This document shows, piece by piece, positions 9,053 through 18,104 of a stretch of 64,000 nucleotides of DNA (position 1 is its first letter; every line of letters begins with the position of its first letter). The translations under genes and the position numbers were made by a program. The notes below the pieces were generated by a model. That model made no database searches, had not been told where the DNA came from, and was given only the letters and a program-made list of their open reading frames with translations. Origin of the DNA: Mycobacterium gordonae (GTDB lineage Bacteria > Actinomycetota > Actinomycetes > Mycobacteriales > Mycobacteriaceae); the NCBI RefSeq assembly GCF_002101675.1, contig NZ_LQOY01000227.1, forward strand, positions 19,738 through 83,737, in the 5' to 3' direction.

Positions 9053-10137
9053 TAGAGGATCACCACCGAACGCAGTACCTCGCCGTCGTGCATCTTGTGA
9101 AAGGCCTCCTCGATCCCGTCTAGCCCGATTCGCTCGGAGACAAACTTCTCCAACGGCAGCCTGCCCTGCAGATACAGGTCGATCAGGGTGGGGAAGTCCC
9201 GCTCGGGCAGGCAGTCGCCGTACCAGGACGACTTCAGTGAGCCGCCGCGTGAGAAGAAGTCCACCAGTGGCATGTCCAGCCGCATGTCGGGAGTCGGCAC
9301 CCCGACCAAGACCACCGTCCCGGCGAGGTCGCGGGCATAGAACGCCTGCTTCCAGGTCTCCGGCCGGCCGACGGCGTCCACCACGACGTCGACCCCGAAG
9401 CCCCCGGTGAGGTCCTGGATGGTCTCCACCACATCCGACTCGCGGGCGTTGATGGTGTGGGTGGCGCCGAAGTTGCGTGCCCAGTCCAACTTGGTGTTGT
9501 CGGTGTCCACGGCGATGATCTTGCGGGCCCCGACCAAGGCCGCGCCGGCGATGGCCGCGTCACCCACACCACCGCAGCCGATTACCGCGATGGTGTCGTC
9601 GCGGGTCAGCGCGCCGGTGTTGATGGCCGCGCCGAGGCCAGCCATGACCCCGCAGCCGAGCAGGCCCGCGACGGCGGGATCGGCTTCCGGATTGACCTTG
9701 GTGCACTGCCCGGCCGCGACCAGAGTCTTGTCGGCGAACGCCCCGATGCCCAGTGCGGGTGTGAGCTCGGTGCCGTCGGTCAACGTCATCTTCTGCTCGG
9801 CGTTGAAGGTGTCGAAGCAGTACTGCGGGCGGCCGCGCTTGCAGGCCCGGCACTGCCCGCATACCGCACGCCAGTTCAGGACCACGAAGTCGCCGGGCTG
9901 GACGTGGGTGACGCCGGGCCCGACCGCCTCGACCGTGCCGGCGGCCTCGTGCCCGAGCAGGAAGGGGTACTCGTCGTTGATCCCGCCCTCGCGGTAGGTC
10001 AGGTCGGTGTGGCATACGCCGCAGGCGGTGATGTCGACGACGGCCTCGCCCGGGCCGGGGTCGGGGACGACGATGTCGACCAACTCGACGGGTTGCCCTT
10101 TGCTCCGCGAAATGACGCCGCGCACTGTCTGACTCAT
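9052..10137 (-). CDS. mscR: Mycothiol-dependent S-nitrosomycothiol reductase/formaldehyde dehydrogenase
   Basis: The 361-residue zinc-dependent medium-chain alcohol dehydrogenase starts at the ATG at 10137 (MSQTVRGVIS). Catalytic zinc ligands are visible in CGVCHTD near residue 38 and GHEAAGTVE near residue 60. Structural zinc cysteines lie in CGQCRACKRGRPQYC near residue 90 and the NAD loop GCGGVGDAA near residue 183. It is the orthologue of Rv2259, which reduces S-nitrosomycothiol and oxidises the formaldehyde-mycothiol adduct in the cytoplasm. It is the first gene of a two-gene unit with the metallo-hydrolase and diverges from the methyltransferase gene across only 32 bp. Confidence 0.93.
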   Translation of the reverse strand: MSQTVRGVISRSKGQPVELVDIVVPDPGPGEAVVDITACGVCHTDLTYREGGINDEYPFLLGHEAAGTVEAVGPGVTHVQPGDFVVLNWRAVCGQCRACKRGRPQYCFDTFNAEQKMTLTDGTELTPALGIGAFADKTLVAAGQCTKVNPEADPAVAGLLGCGVMAGLGAAINTGALTRDDTIAVIGCGGVGDAAIAGAALVGARKIIAVDTDNTKLDWARNFGATHTINARESDVVETIQDLTGGFGVDVVVDAVGRPETWKQAFYARDLAGTVVLVGVPTPDMRLDMPLVDFFSRGGSLKSSWYGDCLPERDFPTLIDLYLQGRLPLEKFVSERIGLDGIEEAFHKMHDGEVLRSVVIL

Positions 10138-10169
10138 GGCCTCCAAACTACGGTGTAGCGTCGCTTCGC

Positions 10170-11240
10170 ATGACGGCACCCGAGACCGGCACCGAAACCG
10201 TCGAAGCCTTCACCGACCGCATGGTGTCGGCGATCGACAACGCCAGCCTGACGCTGCTCTTGAGTCTGGGGCATCAGACCGGGCTCCTGGAAACGATGGC
10301 CAACCTGGCGCCTTCCACTAGTGCGGAGATCGCCGAAGCCGCCGGGCTCGACGAGCGTTATGTGCGAGAGTGGCTCGGCGGCATGACAACCGGCCGCGTG
10401 GTCGACTACGACCCCGAGTCCGGGACTTACACCTTGCCCGCCCAGCGCGCCGCGGTGCTGACCAGCGCGGCCGGGCCGAACAACCTGGCGCTGGTCGCGC
10501 AGTTCGTGCCACTGCTCAGTGAGGTCGAGCAGAAAATCCTCGGCTGCTTCCGGGCCGGCGGAGGCCTGCCGTACAGCGAATATCCCCGCTTCCACACGCT
10601 GATGGCCCAACAGAGTGGTGTGGTGTTCGACGCCGGGCTCGTCGACGTGGTGCTGCCGCTGGTGGACGGACTCCCCGAGCGTCTTGGCGCAGGAGCCGAC
10701 GTAGCCGACTTCGGTTGCGGCAGTGGGCATGCCGTGAATGTGATGGCTCAGGCGTACCCGGCCAGCCGGTTCACCGGCATCGACTTCTCCGAAGAGGCGA
10801 TCACCACCGGCCGCGACGAGGCCGCCCGGCTCGGATTGAAGAACGTCACCTTCGAAAGCCACGATTTGCCCGCGCTGGACAAGGAGGCGGCCTACGACGT
10901 CATTGTCGTTTTCGACGCCATCCACGACCAGGCCCAACCGGCCCGCGTGCTGGAAAACATCCACCGCGCCCTGCGGTCGGGCGGGGTGTTTCTCATGGCA
11001 GACATCAAGGCATCGAGTCGGCTCGAAGAAAACGTCGGCGTGCCGATGAGCACCTACCTCTACACGGTGTCGCTGATGCATTGCATGACGGTGTCGCTGG
11101 CCCACGACGGTGCCGGGTTGGGGGCGGCGTGGGGGACGCAGTTGGCCACCTCAATGCTCGCCGAGGCCGGCTTCGACGACGTAGTGGTGGCCGAGGTCGA
11201 GTCGGACCCGATCAACAACTACTACATCGCGCGCAAGTAG
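10170..11240 (+). CDS. Class I SAM methyltransferase with N-terminal winged helix (Rv2258c-like)
   Basis: The 356-residue protein has an N-terminal winged-helix part (residues about 20-85, with SAEIAEAAGLDERYVREWL) followed by a Rossmann methyltransferase domain. SAM motif I is VADFGCGSGHAV near residue 180 and the acidic ribose-binding segment is FTGIDFSEE. It matches Rv2258c, structurally known as a SAM-dependent methyltransferase of unresolved substrate. The start is the ATG at 10170. A TAGCGT-like -10 box is so close that a leaderless transcript is possible. The stop codon is followed immediately by the start of the beta-lactamase-like gene, so the two are a unit. Confidence 0.9.
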   Translation: MTAPETGTETVEAFTDRMVSAIDNASLTLLLSLGHQTGLLETMANLAPSTSAEIAEAAGLDERYVREWLGGMTTGRVVDYDPESGTYTLPAQRAAVLTSAAGPNNLALVAQFVPLLSEVEQKILGCFRAGGGLPYSEYPRFHTLMAQQSGVVFDAGLVDVVLPLVDGLPERLGAGADVADFGCGSGHAVNVMAQAYPASRFTGIDFSEEAITTGRDEAARLGLKNVTFESHDLPALDKEAAYDVIVVFDAIHDQAQPARVLENIHRALRSGGVFLMADIKASSRLEENVGVPMSTYLYTVSLMHCMTVSLAHDGAGLGAAWGTQLATSMLAEAGFDDVVVAEVESDPINNYYIARK

Positions 11241-12059
11241 ATGACCGCTCTTGACGTCCTCGACGACTGGCCGGTCCCGAACGCCGCCGCCGCGGTAATC
11301 GGTTCGGACGGAGTGTTGGCCACCCACGGTGACACCGCCCGTGTTTTCGGGCTGGCCTCGGTCACCAAGCCAATCGTGGCGCGGGCGGCGCAGATTGCCG
11401 TCGAGGAGGGCGTCGTCGAACTCGACACCGAGGCGGGCCCGCCCGGGTCCACCATCCGCCATTTGCTCGCGCACGCCTCGGGACTGGCCATGCTCTCCGG
11501 CGACGTGCTGGCCCGCCCGGGAGCCCGCCGGATCTACTCGAACTACGGGTTCGCGGTATTGGCCCAGACCATCGAGCGCGAGTCGGGCATCGAGTTCGGC
11601 CGCTATCTCACCGAGGCCGTGTGCGAGCCGCTCGGCATGACGGCGACGCGGCTGGACGGCGGCGCCGAAACCGCTGGATATGGCGCTACCTCGACGGTCG
11701 ACGACCTGGCCCGGTTCGCGGGTGACCTGCTGCGCCCGGGGACGGTCTCGGCGCAAATGCATGCCGACGCCACCACCGTGCAGTTCCCGGGCCTGGACGG
11801 GGTACTGCCCGGATACGGCTCGCAACGGCCCAACGACTGGGGGCTGGGGTTCGAGCTGCGCGATTCGAAGTCGCCGCACTGGACGGGCGCGGGCAACTCG
11901 GTGCGCACGTACGGACATTTCGGCCAGTCGGGCGGCTTCATCTGGGTGGATCCCGAGGTCGACCTGGCGTTGGTGGTGCTGACCGATCGTGACTTCGGCG
12001 AGTGGGCGCTGCAGCCGTGGCCGGCGCTTTCAGACGCGGTGCTACGCGCTCACGCGTGA
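11241..12059 (+). CDS. Serine beta-lactamase/penicillin-binding-like hydrolase (Rv2257c-like)
   Basis: The 272-residue protein belongs to the beta-lactamase/esterase class C-like family. A nucleophile motif of the SxxK type is seen in LASVTKPIV near residue 38, a Tyr-containing second motif in IYSNYGFAV near residue 95, and an H-x-G-like third element in YGHFGQSGGF near residue 222. There is no signal peptide, so it should be cytoplasmic, which argues against antibiotic resistance and for an esterase-like activity. It begins with ATG directly after the TAG of the methyltransferase gene (no spacer), indicating coupled translation. It matches Rv2257c. Confidence 0.85.
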   Translation: MTALDVLDDWPVPNAAAAVIGSDGVLATHGDTARVFGLASVTKPIVARAAQIAVEEGVVELDTEAGPPGSTIRHLLAHASGLAMLSGDVLARPGARRIYSNYGFAVLAQTIERESGIEFGRYLTEAVCEPLGMTATRLDGGAETAGYGATSTVDDLARFAGDLLRPGTVSAQMHADATTVQFPGLDGVLPGYGSQRPNDWGLGFELRDSKSPHWTGAGNSVRTYGHFGQSGGFIWVDPEVDLALVVLTDRDFGEWALQPWPALSDAVLRAHA

Positions 12060-12206
12060 AAGGAAAATGCACACTAGCGCAACACAGGCATCACAGGGCA
12101 CAATAGACACGCACGGCACAAGAAAATATATCGCGCAGTATCTGCTTGATCCGGTTCACCAGGTCGTTGGGGAAGACGTCCCTCGTGAAACCGAAGGAGC
12201 AAGAAG

Positions 12207-12719
12207 ATGCGTGCGTCGAATCAGTTCGCCGACGTGACGGCTGGTGTGGTGTACGTCCACGCCTCGCCCGCGGCGGTATGCCCGCATGTCGAGTGGGCGT
12301 TGTCGTCGACCTTGCAAGCCAAGGCGAATTTGGTGTGGACGCCACAGCCGGCCATGCCCGGGCAGTTGCGGGCGGTCACCAACTGGGTGGGGCCGGTCGG
12401 CACAGGCGCCCGCTTGGCGAACGCGTTGCGCTCCTGGTCGGTGCTGCGGTTCGAAGTCACCGAGGACCCCAGCCCCGGCGTCGACGGGCACCGGTTCAGC
12501 CACACTCCGCAGCTGGGGCTGTGGAGCGGGCCGATGAGCGCCAACGGCGACATCATGGTCGGCGAGATGCGGTTGCGGACGCTGATGGCTCAGGGCGCCG
12601 ACACCCTTGCGGCCGAGATGGATTCGGTGCTGGGCACCGCGTGGGATGAGGCGCTCGAGCCCTACCGCGACGGCGGCGACGCCGGCGAGGTCACCTGGCT
12701 CAGCCGCGGAGTCGGCTAG
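12207..12719 (+). CDS. DUF3145 conserved protein (Rv2256c-like)
   Basis: A 170-residue protein with the conserved actinobacterial DUF3145 pattern: it opens MRASNQFADVTAGVVYVH and has LVWTPQPAMPGQLRA and HRFSHTPQLGLWSG in the middle. An excellent AAGGAGCAAGAAG site precedes the ATG at 12207. The 147-bp leader upstream (12060-12206) is clearly AT-richer than its surroundings and probably carries the promoter. It matches Rv2256c. Its function is unknown. The gene is followed directly by a perfect hairpin. Confidence 0.85.
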   Translation: MRASNQFADVTAGVVYVHASPAAVCPHVEWALSSTLQAKANLVWTPQPAMPGQLRAVTNWVGPVGTGARLANALRSWSVLRFEVTEDPSPGVDGHRFSHTPQLGLWSGPMSANGDIMVGEMRLRTLMAQGADTLAAEMDSVLGTAWDEALEPYRDGGDAGEVTWLSRGVG

Positions 12720-12730
12720 CGGGGGTCCCG

Positions 12731-12789
12731 CGAGCAGACGCAAAATCGCCCTTGGAGCGCACGCTCCAGGGCGATTTCGCGTCTGCTCG
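12731..12789. terminator. Perfect long hairpin, GAGCAGACGC family copy 1
   Basis: A nearly perfect inverted repeat with outer arms CGAGCAGACGC / GCGTCTGCTCG and inner arms ATCGCCC / GGGCGAT and GGAGCG / GCTCC. It lies between the convergent DUF3145 gene and the Rv2253-like gene, starting about a dozen bases past the stop codon. It can serve as a bidirectional terminator. The same outer arms recur at three more places in the window. Confidence 0.75.
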
Positions 12790-12795
12790 GCGGGG

Positions 12796-13308
12796 TTAGG
12801 TGACCGGACCGGAAATGGGCTTGGCAGACACCGGCATGTCGACATTGCCCTGGCACGTCCCGCTGGCGATATCGGTGTGGAAGACGCCGGTCAGAATTCC
12901 GTATTGCCCTGGCGTGTAGACCGTTATCGATTTCGCCGGATCGTATTCGACCGTGCCGTCCGGCAGCAGGCAGTCCCATTTCCAGGTCATCTCGCGCACC
13001 CACTGCGACCCGTTCCACGTGAATTCGATTGTGCGCGGCATCGATTCATTCTTCGGTGGGGAAGGGTTTTCGACCGTGGCGACGCACACTCCCGCGGCAC
13101 AGTTCGACGTGAACGACACCGTGGACCGGTGGGCGAACTCGGGCTGACCGGCCGCCACGCTGGTGCCGGACTTCGCGTTCGCCCCGAGCACCATGAGATA
13201 TTCACCGCTCCAGGAAGCGACTTCGCCCGCATGCGCGGCGGGCGCCACCCACAACGGAACACCAAAAGCCGCAACGGCGGCCAATGCGGTCTTGCTCAAT
13301 CCCGACAT
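12796..13308 (-). CDS. Secreted hypothetical protein (Rv2253-like)
   Basis: A 170-residue protein from the ATG at 13308 (MSGLSKTALAAVAAFG) with a signal peptide and likely cleavage after AHA near residue 26. The mature part is rich in Ser/Thr and contains two Cys pairs (TSNCAAGVCVATV; WDCLLP and SGTCQGN) and a WNGSQWVREMTWKW stretch. It matches the M. tuberculosis secreted protein Rv2253 by position and by the PVSAKP C-terminus. An ATG three codons upstream at 13317 is an alternative start. The function is unknown. It is followed by the hairpin at 12731-12789. Confidence 0.85.
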   Translation of the reverse strand: MSGLSKTALAAVAAFGVPLWVAPAAHAGEVASWSGEYLMVLGANAKSGTSVAAGQPEFAHRSTVSFTSNCAAGVCVATVENPSPPKNESMPRTIEFTWNGSQWVREMTWKWDCLLPDGTVEYDPAKSITVYTPGQYGILTGVFHTDIASGTCQGNVDMPVSAKPISGPVT

Positions 13309-13339
13309 GCAGAACATGTCGCGCGGCGTGACCGGCGCG

Positions 13340-14278
13340 TTACATCTTGTCCGGCCGTAGCACCTGCAGCGCAGCTGGTACCGCCGAGATCTCCGCGGGC
13401 AGCGGGCAGGCGTAGTCGCCATCGGCGTACACGTTGATGCCGGGGCACTCGACTTCGACGGTCTTGGCGCGCGCGGTGGTCACCTCGTCGAGTCCCACGT
13501 GGGTGCCCTTGAGGGCGGTGGGGAAGAAACGGACCAGCTTCGTCCGCGATTCCGACCGCACCATCGTGAGGTCGAGCAGCCCGTCCGACCGGTCGGCGTT
13601 GGGGCAGATCAGCATCCCGCCCCCGTAGCTGCGGGTGTTGCCGAAAGCCGTCATGGTGAGGTCGGTTTCGATCACCTGCTGCCCGTCGAGCACCAGCCGG
13701 AACGGCAGCAACCGCAGTTGCGAGAGTTCGGCGAATATCGCGATGTAGTACCGCATCCGCCCGTGCGGCCAGCTCATCCGGTTGGCCCGGTCGGTGACCA
13801 GGGAGTCGAATCCTGTTGCCGCGACCGTGCCGAACCACTTGTCGACACCGTGCTGATCGCGGATCCGGCCCAGGTCGATGGTTTCCGTCCAGCCGTCCAC
13901 CACGATGTCCGCCGCTGCTTCGGGATCCTTTGTGGGAATGCCGAATTCACGCGCATGGTCGTTGCCGGTGCCGGCCGGGATGATGCCCAGCGGCACATCG
14001 GTTTGAGCCAGCACCTGCAGGGCGTTGGAGATGACGCCGTCGCCGCCGGTGACGACGACCGCGTCGGTGCCCTTCTCCAATGCCGCGGCGACCAGAAAGC
14101 GAGCGTCCTCGGCGCCGTCGCCGATGATCTCGACGACTTCGATCCCGCGTTTGTGGAAGCGGGCGATCGCGCGTTGCGCCGCCTCGATCGCGGCGCCGTG
14201 TCCCGAGAGGGGATTGGTCAGCGCGGTGACCTTCGCGATCTCGCGCCGGCTCAGGACGGGAGACTGCTGTGAAGTCAC
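13340..14278 (-). CDS. Diacylglycerol/lipid kinase (Rv2252-like)
   Basis: The 312-residue protein has the DAGK catalytic domain: TALTNPLSGHG near residue 20, VVVTGGDGVISNAL near residue 75 (the GGDGT-type nucleotide motif with Val in place of Thr) and LGIIPAGTGND near residue 97. The YxGGGMLICP-type segment follows near residue 220. Rv2252 is a diacylglycerol kinase involved in phosphatidylinositol mannoside metabolism at the membrane. Its start overlaps the end of the upstream FAD-linked oxidase gene by 4 bp (ATGA), which argues for one mRNA with coupled translation. Confidence 0.9.
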   Translation of the reverse strand: MTSQQSPVLSRREIAKVTALTNPLSGHGAAIEAAQRAIARFHKRGIEVVEIIGDGAEDARFLVAAALEKGTDAVVVTGGDGVISNALQVLAQTDVPLGIIPAGTGNDHAREFGIPTKDPEAAADIVVDGWTETIDLGRIRDQHGVDKWFGTVAATGFDSLVTDRANRMSWPHGRMRYYIAIFAELSQLRLLPFRLVLDGQQVIETDLTMTAFGNTRSYGGGMLICPNADRSDGLLDLTMVRSESRTKLVRFFPTALKGTHVGLDEVTTARAKTVEVECPGINVYADGDYACPLPAEISAVPAALQVLRPDKM

Positions 14279-15885
14279 GGAATCAGCTTGCCGGGGTTGA
14301 GAATTCCGGCTGGATCCAGTGTGGCCTTCGCCGCACGCAACACCTGGATACCGAGTTCACCGACCTCGTCGCGCATCCACGCCCGGTGGTCGGCGCCGAC
14401 GGCGTGGTGGTGGGTGATGGTGCCGCCGGTGGCCATGATCGCGTCGCACGCCGCCTTTTTGGCTGCCCACCACTGCTCGATCGGATTACCGCGCTGCCCG
14501 GCGACCACGGTGAAGTACAGCGAGGCGCCGGTGGGGTAGACGTGCGACACGTGGCACATCACCAGCGCCGGGGTGCCCGACTCGGCCAGCGAAGTGGTCA
14601 GCGCTTCGGTGACGGCGGCCTTGAGGGCGGGGATGTTGGACCAGTCGGTGGCGGTCTCCAGCGTCTCGCACAGCGCGCCGGCTGCCAGCAGCGAGTCGCG
14701 CAGGTAGGGCGCGCTGAACCGGCCGTGCTCCCAGGTCTTGGCCGGGCCTTCGCCCAGCGAGGTGCCCCCGCTGGCTTCCAGCAGCGCCCGGGTCTCGGCG
14801 TGCCGGCTCTCGGCGTGCTCCTTGCTGCCCTCGAACAGCGTCAGGCCCAAACATCCTCCACTGCTTTGGTTTTCGCCGATCGTCTCGTGGGTGGCCAGGT
14901 TGACTCCGGTCTCCGCCTCATCGGAGAGGCGCACCACGGTGGGGCCGGTGCCGGTCTGGGTGATGGCGCGCAGGGCGGCGACTCCGGTCGCGAAGTCCGG
15001 AAATGACCATGCCTCGTATCGGGTCGTCTCGGGGACTGGGTGCACCCGCAACCGCACCTTGGTGATGACGCCCAGGGCGCCTTCCGATCCGATCGCGAGC
15101 TGGCGCAGATCGGGGCCGGCCGCCGACGCCGCCACCCGGCCCAAATCCCAGATGCCGACCGGGGTGACCATGCGCAGTCCCATGATCATGTCGTTGAACC
15201 GGCCGTAACCGGCGGAGTCCTGGCCGGACGAGCGGGTGGCCGCGAAACCGCCGATGGTGGCGTACTCGAAGCTCTGCGGGAAGTGCCCGAGCGAGAAGCC
15301 GTGCTCGCCCAGCAGGCGTTCGGCCTCGGGACCGGTGACGCCGCCGCCCAATTCGGCGATTCCGGACACCGTGTCGATCGAGTGCAATTCGTTGAGGCGG
15401 CGCAGATCCAGCGAGATCACGGCGCCGAACTGGCCGCGGGTGGGGTCCAGCCCGCCGGTGACATTGGTGCCGCCGCCAAACGGGACGACCGCGATGCCGT
15501 GGTCGGAGCAGTAGCGCAGGATCTCCAACACGGTGTCGTCATCACCGGGGAGCAGCACCGCGTCGGGCGCATCCTGGACGCCGCGGTCTTTGCGGCGCAG
15601 CATGTCGGGGGTGGACTTGCCACCGGCGCGCAGTAGGCGATCGCGGTCGGCGGTGCGGAAGAATTCGCTTCCGACGATCTTGGCGAGCCCGTCCTGGTCG
15701 TCCCGAGACAGGGCGCATTCACGCAGCTTCACTTCCTCGGGCCGCAGCTCGGTCTCGTCCGAATCTTGAAGGCCCACAACCTGCTTCAACAAGCCGCGGA
15801 TTCCATCGGAGAGTGGCTTGGCCGCGGCGGGATCCCCCCACGCGTTCCATTTCATCGGCGGAAGGAGTTCCTCAAGGTGCGTCAT
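14275..15885 (-). CDS. FAD-linked oxidase, alkyldihydroxyacetonephosphate synthase-like (Rv2251-like)
   Basis: The 536-residue protein has a PP-loop FAD-binding domain (IAVVPFGGGTNVTGG near residue 155, GYGRFNDMIMG near residue 228) and a long cap domain ending in HHHAVGADHRAWM near residue 490. The His run is typical of alkyl-DHAP synthase, which exchanges an acyl for an alkyl group in ether lipid synthesis. The C-terminus (LDPAGILNPGKL) is the family hallmark. In M. tuberculosis it is Rv2251 and pairs with the lipid kinase, as here (4-bp overlap). That pairing fits a role in ether or glycerolipid metabolism; the true substrate is untested. Confidence 0.88.
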   Translation of the reverse strand: MTHLEELLPPMKWNAWGDPAAAKPLSDGIRGLLKQVVGLQDSDETELRPEEVKLRECALSRDDQDGLAKIVGSEFFRTADRDRLLRAGGKSTPDMLRRKDRGVQDAPDAVLLPGDDDTVLEILRYCSDHGIAVVPFGGGTNVTGGLDPTRGQFGAVISLDLRRLNELHSIDTVSGIAELGGGVTGPEAERLLGEHGFSLGHFPQSFEYATIGGFAATRSSGQDSAGYGRFNDMIMGLRMVTPVGIWDLGRVAASAAGPDLRQLAIGSEGALGVITKVRLRVHPVPETTRYEAWSFPDFATGVAALRAITQTGTGPTVVRLSDEAETGVNLATHETIGENQSSGGCLGLTLFEGSKEHAESRHAETRALLEASGGTSLGEGPAKTWEHGRFSAPYLRDSLLAAGALCETLETATDWSNIPALKAAVTEALTTSLAESGTPALVMCHVSHVYPTGASLYFTVVAGQRGNPIEQWWAAKKAACDAIMATGGTITHHHAVGADHRAWMRDEVGELGIQVLRAAKATLDPAGILNPGKLIP

Positions 15886-15902
15886 GCGTTACAGTATTAC
15901 AC
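15886..15902. promoter_or_regulatory. Short divergent control region with imperfect palindrome
   Basis: Only 17 bp separate the divergent starts of the FAD-linked oxidase and the TetR gene. Positions 15888-15900 (GTTACAGTATTAC) form an imperfect palindrome covering both translation starts. A TetR regulator beside a divergent gene often binds such a site. That it is the operator is inference. Confidence 0.4.
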
Positions 15903-16475
15903 ATGGTGTCAATGAGTAATGACCCAAATTTGGATACCGGGGATCGAATATTAGCTGCCGCGGCGAGCTGTGTGGTCGATTTCGGTGCCGACCGGGTGAC
16001 TCTCGCCGAGATCGCCCGGCGTGCCGGAGTGAGCCGTCCGACGGTGTACCGCCGTTGGCCGGACACGCAGTCGATCATGTCGAACCTCTTGACCGACCAC
16101 ATCACCGAGGTGATGCGGGAGGTGCCGTTCGAAGGCAACGACCGGGAGGCCTTGGTCAAGCAAGTGGTGGCGGTCGCCGACCGGTTACGCCGCGACGAGC
16201 TGATCATGTCGGTGATGCATTCGGAGCTGGCCCGGGTGTACATCACCGAACGATTAGGTGTCAGCCAGCAATTCCTGATCGAGGGCCTGGCCCAGCGGCT
16301 GGCCGAGGCGCAGCGCGCCGGCAGCGTCCGGCCCGGTGACCCTCGTCAGTTCGCGACCATGATCCTGCTGATCGCGCAGTCCACCATCCAATCCGCCGAC
16401 ATCGTCAAGCCGATCCTCGACGACGAGGCCCTAGCCACCGAACTCGCCTACACACTGAACGGATACCTGTCCTGA
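15903..16475 (+). CDS. TetR family transcriptional regulator (Rv2250c-like)
   Basis: The 190-residue protein has an N-terminal TetR helix-turn-helix (ILAAAASCVVDFG, then VTLAEIARRAGVSRPTVYRRWPD at about residues 33-56) and an all-helical ligand domain. ATG codons at 15903 and 15912 are both possible starts; either would give a leaderless or very short leader. The stop codon overlaps the glpD1 ATG by one base, so regulator and dehydrogenase are translated together. It probably controls itself, glpD1 and perhaps the divergent FAD-linked oxidase-lipid kinase pair, linking glycerol phosphate oxidation to glycerolipid synthesis. The ligand is unknown. Confidence 0.88.
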   Translation: MVSMSNDPNLDTGDRILAAAASCVVDFGADRVTLAEIARRAGVSRPTVYRRWPDTQSIMSNLLTDHITEVMREVPFEGNDREALVKQVVAVADRLRRDELIMSVMHSELARVYITERLGVSQQFLIEGLAQRLAEAQRAGSVRPGDPRQFATMILLIAQSTIQSADIVKPILDDEALATELAYTLNGYLS

Positions 16476-18007
16476 TGGAGAACCCGACCGCTCTCAATGC
16501 TGCTCGTCGTACCGCTGACCTCAATGCACTGGCCGACGGCGCCGAGCTGGACGTCGTCGTGATCGGCGGTGGGATCACCGGTGTCGGCATCGCTTTGGAC
16601 GCCGCGTCCCGCGGGCTGCGCACGGCTCTGGTCGAAAAACACGACCTGGCGTTCGGCACCAGCCGGTGGAGCTCCAAGCTGGTGCACGGCGGGCTGCGCT
16701 ATCTGGCCAGCGGCAACATCGGCATCGCCCGGCGCAGCGCCATCGAACGGGGAATCCTGATGTCGCGCAACGCCCCTCACCTGGTTCATGCGATGCCGCA
16801 GCTGGTTCCGCTGCTGCCGGCGATGAATCACTTCAACCGCGCCATGGTGCGAGTGGGTTTCCTGGCCGGGGACGCACTGCGGATCATGGCCGGAACGTCG
16901 TCGTCGACGCTGCCCCGGTCGCGCCGGATCTCGGCGAGCCGGGTGGTGGAGATGGCGCCGACGGTCCGGCGTGACGGTCTGGCGGGGGGCCTGCTCAACT
17001 ACGACGGGCAATTGATCGACGACGCCCGGCTGGTGACGGCGGTGGCCCGCACCGCGGCCCAGCACGGCGCCCGCATCCTCACCTACGTCGCCGCGTCGCA
17101 GGCCACCGCCACCTCGGTGCGGCTGACCGACCAGCGGACCGGGGAGTCGTTCGAGGTAAAGGCCGGCGCGGTGATCAACGCGGCGGGGGTGTGGGGCGGT
17201 GACATCGACCCGGCGTTGAAGTTGCGTCCCAGCCGCGGAACACATTTGGTGTTCGACGCCGCGGCGTTCGGCAATCCCACTGCGGCACTGACCATTCCGA
17301 TCCCGGGCGAGCTGAACCGGTTCGTGTTCGCCATGCCCGAGCAGCTCGGCCGGATATATCTCGGGCTGACCGACGAAGACGCGCCCGGTCCCATTCCGGA
17401 TGTGCCTGAACCGTCGTCCGCGGAGATCGCTTTCCTGCTCGACACGGTCAACACCGCGTTGGGGACCACCGTCTCGTCGTCGGACGTGATCGGCTCCTAC
17501 GCCGGTCTACGGCCGCTTATCGACACTGGCGAAGGGCGCACCGCCGATGTCTCGCGCGATCACGCCATCTTCGAGTCGCCGACCGGGGTGATCAGCGTGG
17601 TGGGCGGCAAGCTGACCGAATACCGTTACATGGCAGAGGATGTGCTCAACCGGGCGATCACGGTGCGGGCGCTGCGCGCCGGGGAATGCCGGACCCGTAA
17701 TCTGCCACTGATCGGCGCCGCGGCCAATCCGGGACCCGCGGCAGGCCCCGGCAACGCGCCGGCGTCGCTGGTGGCGCGCTACGGCGCCGAGGCGGCCAAT
17801 GTCGTTGCGGTGGCCACGTGCGAGCGGCCCACGGAGCCGGTGGCCGACGGGATCGACGTGACCAGAGCGGAGTTCGAGTACGCCGTGACCCACGAGGGTG
17901 CCCTGGACGTGGGTGACATCCTCGACCGGCGAACCCGCATCGGGCTGGTGCCGCGCGATCGCGACCAGGTCGTCACGGTTGCTGAGGAGTTCCTGGCCCT
18001 GCGCTGA
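16475..18007 (+). CDS. glpD1: Glycerol-3-phosphate dehydrogenase (FAD)
   Basis: The 510-residue flavoprotein oxidises glycerol-3-phosphate to dihydroxyacetone phosphate at the membrane. The FAD-binding GGGITGVGIALDAASRGL lies near residue 32, followed by EKHDLAFGTSRWSSKLVHGGLRYL, the GlpD signature. INAAGVW is near residue 232 and SYAGLRPL near residue 342. The order TetR-glpD1 is that of Rv2250c-glpD1 in M. tuberculosis. The start overlaps the TetR stop by one base. Its stop codon lies inside the first arm of the hairpin at 18006-18061, so termination is immediate. Confidence 0.93.
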   Translation: MENPTALNAARRTADLNALADGAELDVVVIGGGITGVGIALDAASRGLRTALVEKHDLAFGTSRWSSKLVHGGLRYLASGNIGIARRSAIERGILMSRNAPHLVHAMPQLVPLLPAMNHFNRAMVRVGFLAGDALRIMAGTSSSTLPRSRRISASRVVEMAPTVRRDGLAGGLLNYDGQLIDDARLVTAVARTAAQHGARILTYVAASQATATSVRLTDQRTGESFEVKAGAVINAAGVWGGDIDPALKLRPSRGTHLVFDAAAFGNPTAALTIPIPGELNRFVFAMPEQLGRIYLGLTDEDAPGPIPDVPEPSSAEIAFLLDTVNTALGTTVSSSDVIGSYAGLRPLIDTGEGRTADVSRDHAIFESPTGVISVVGGKLTEYRYMAEDVLNRAITVRALRAGECRTRNLPLIGAAANPGPAAGPGNAPASLVARYGAEAANVVAVATCERPTEPVADGIDVTRAEFEYAVTHEGALDVGDILDRRTRIGLVPRDRDQVVTVAEEFLALR

Positions 18008-18061
18008 GCAGACGCAAAGGCCCCCGTTTCCGGCCGGAAACGGGGGCTCTAGCGTCTGCTC
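18006..18061. terminator. Strong hairpin, GAGCAGACGC family copy 2
   Basis: Outer arms GAGCAGACGC / GCGTCTGCTC enclose an inner perfect stem GCCCCCGTTTCCG / CGGAAACGGGGGC. It lies between the convergent glpD1 and accD6 genes and starts within the glpD1 stop codon. No T-run follows on either side. The outer arms are the same as at 12731-12789. Confidence 0.75.
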
Positions 18062-18104
18062 GCGAGGGGAGGAGGCTCGCAAGGGGAGGCTCGCGAGGGG
18101 AAAG

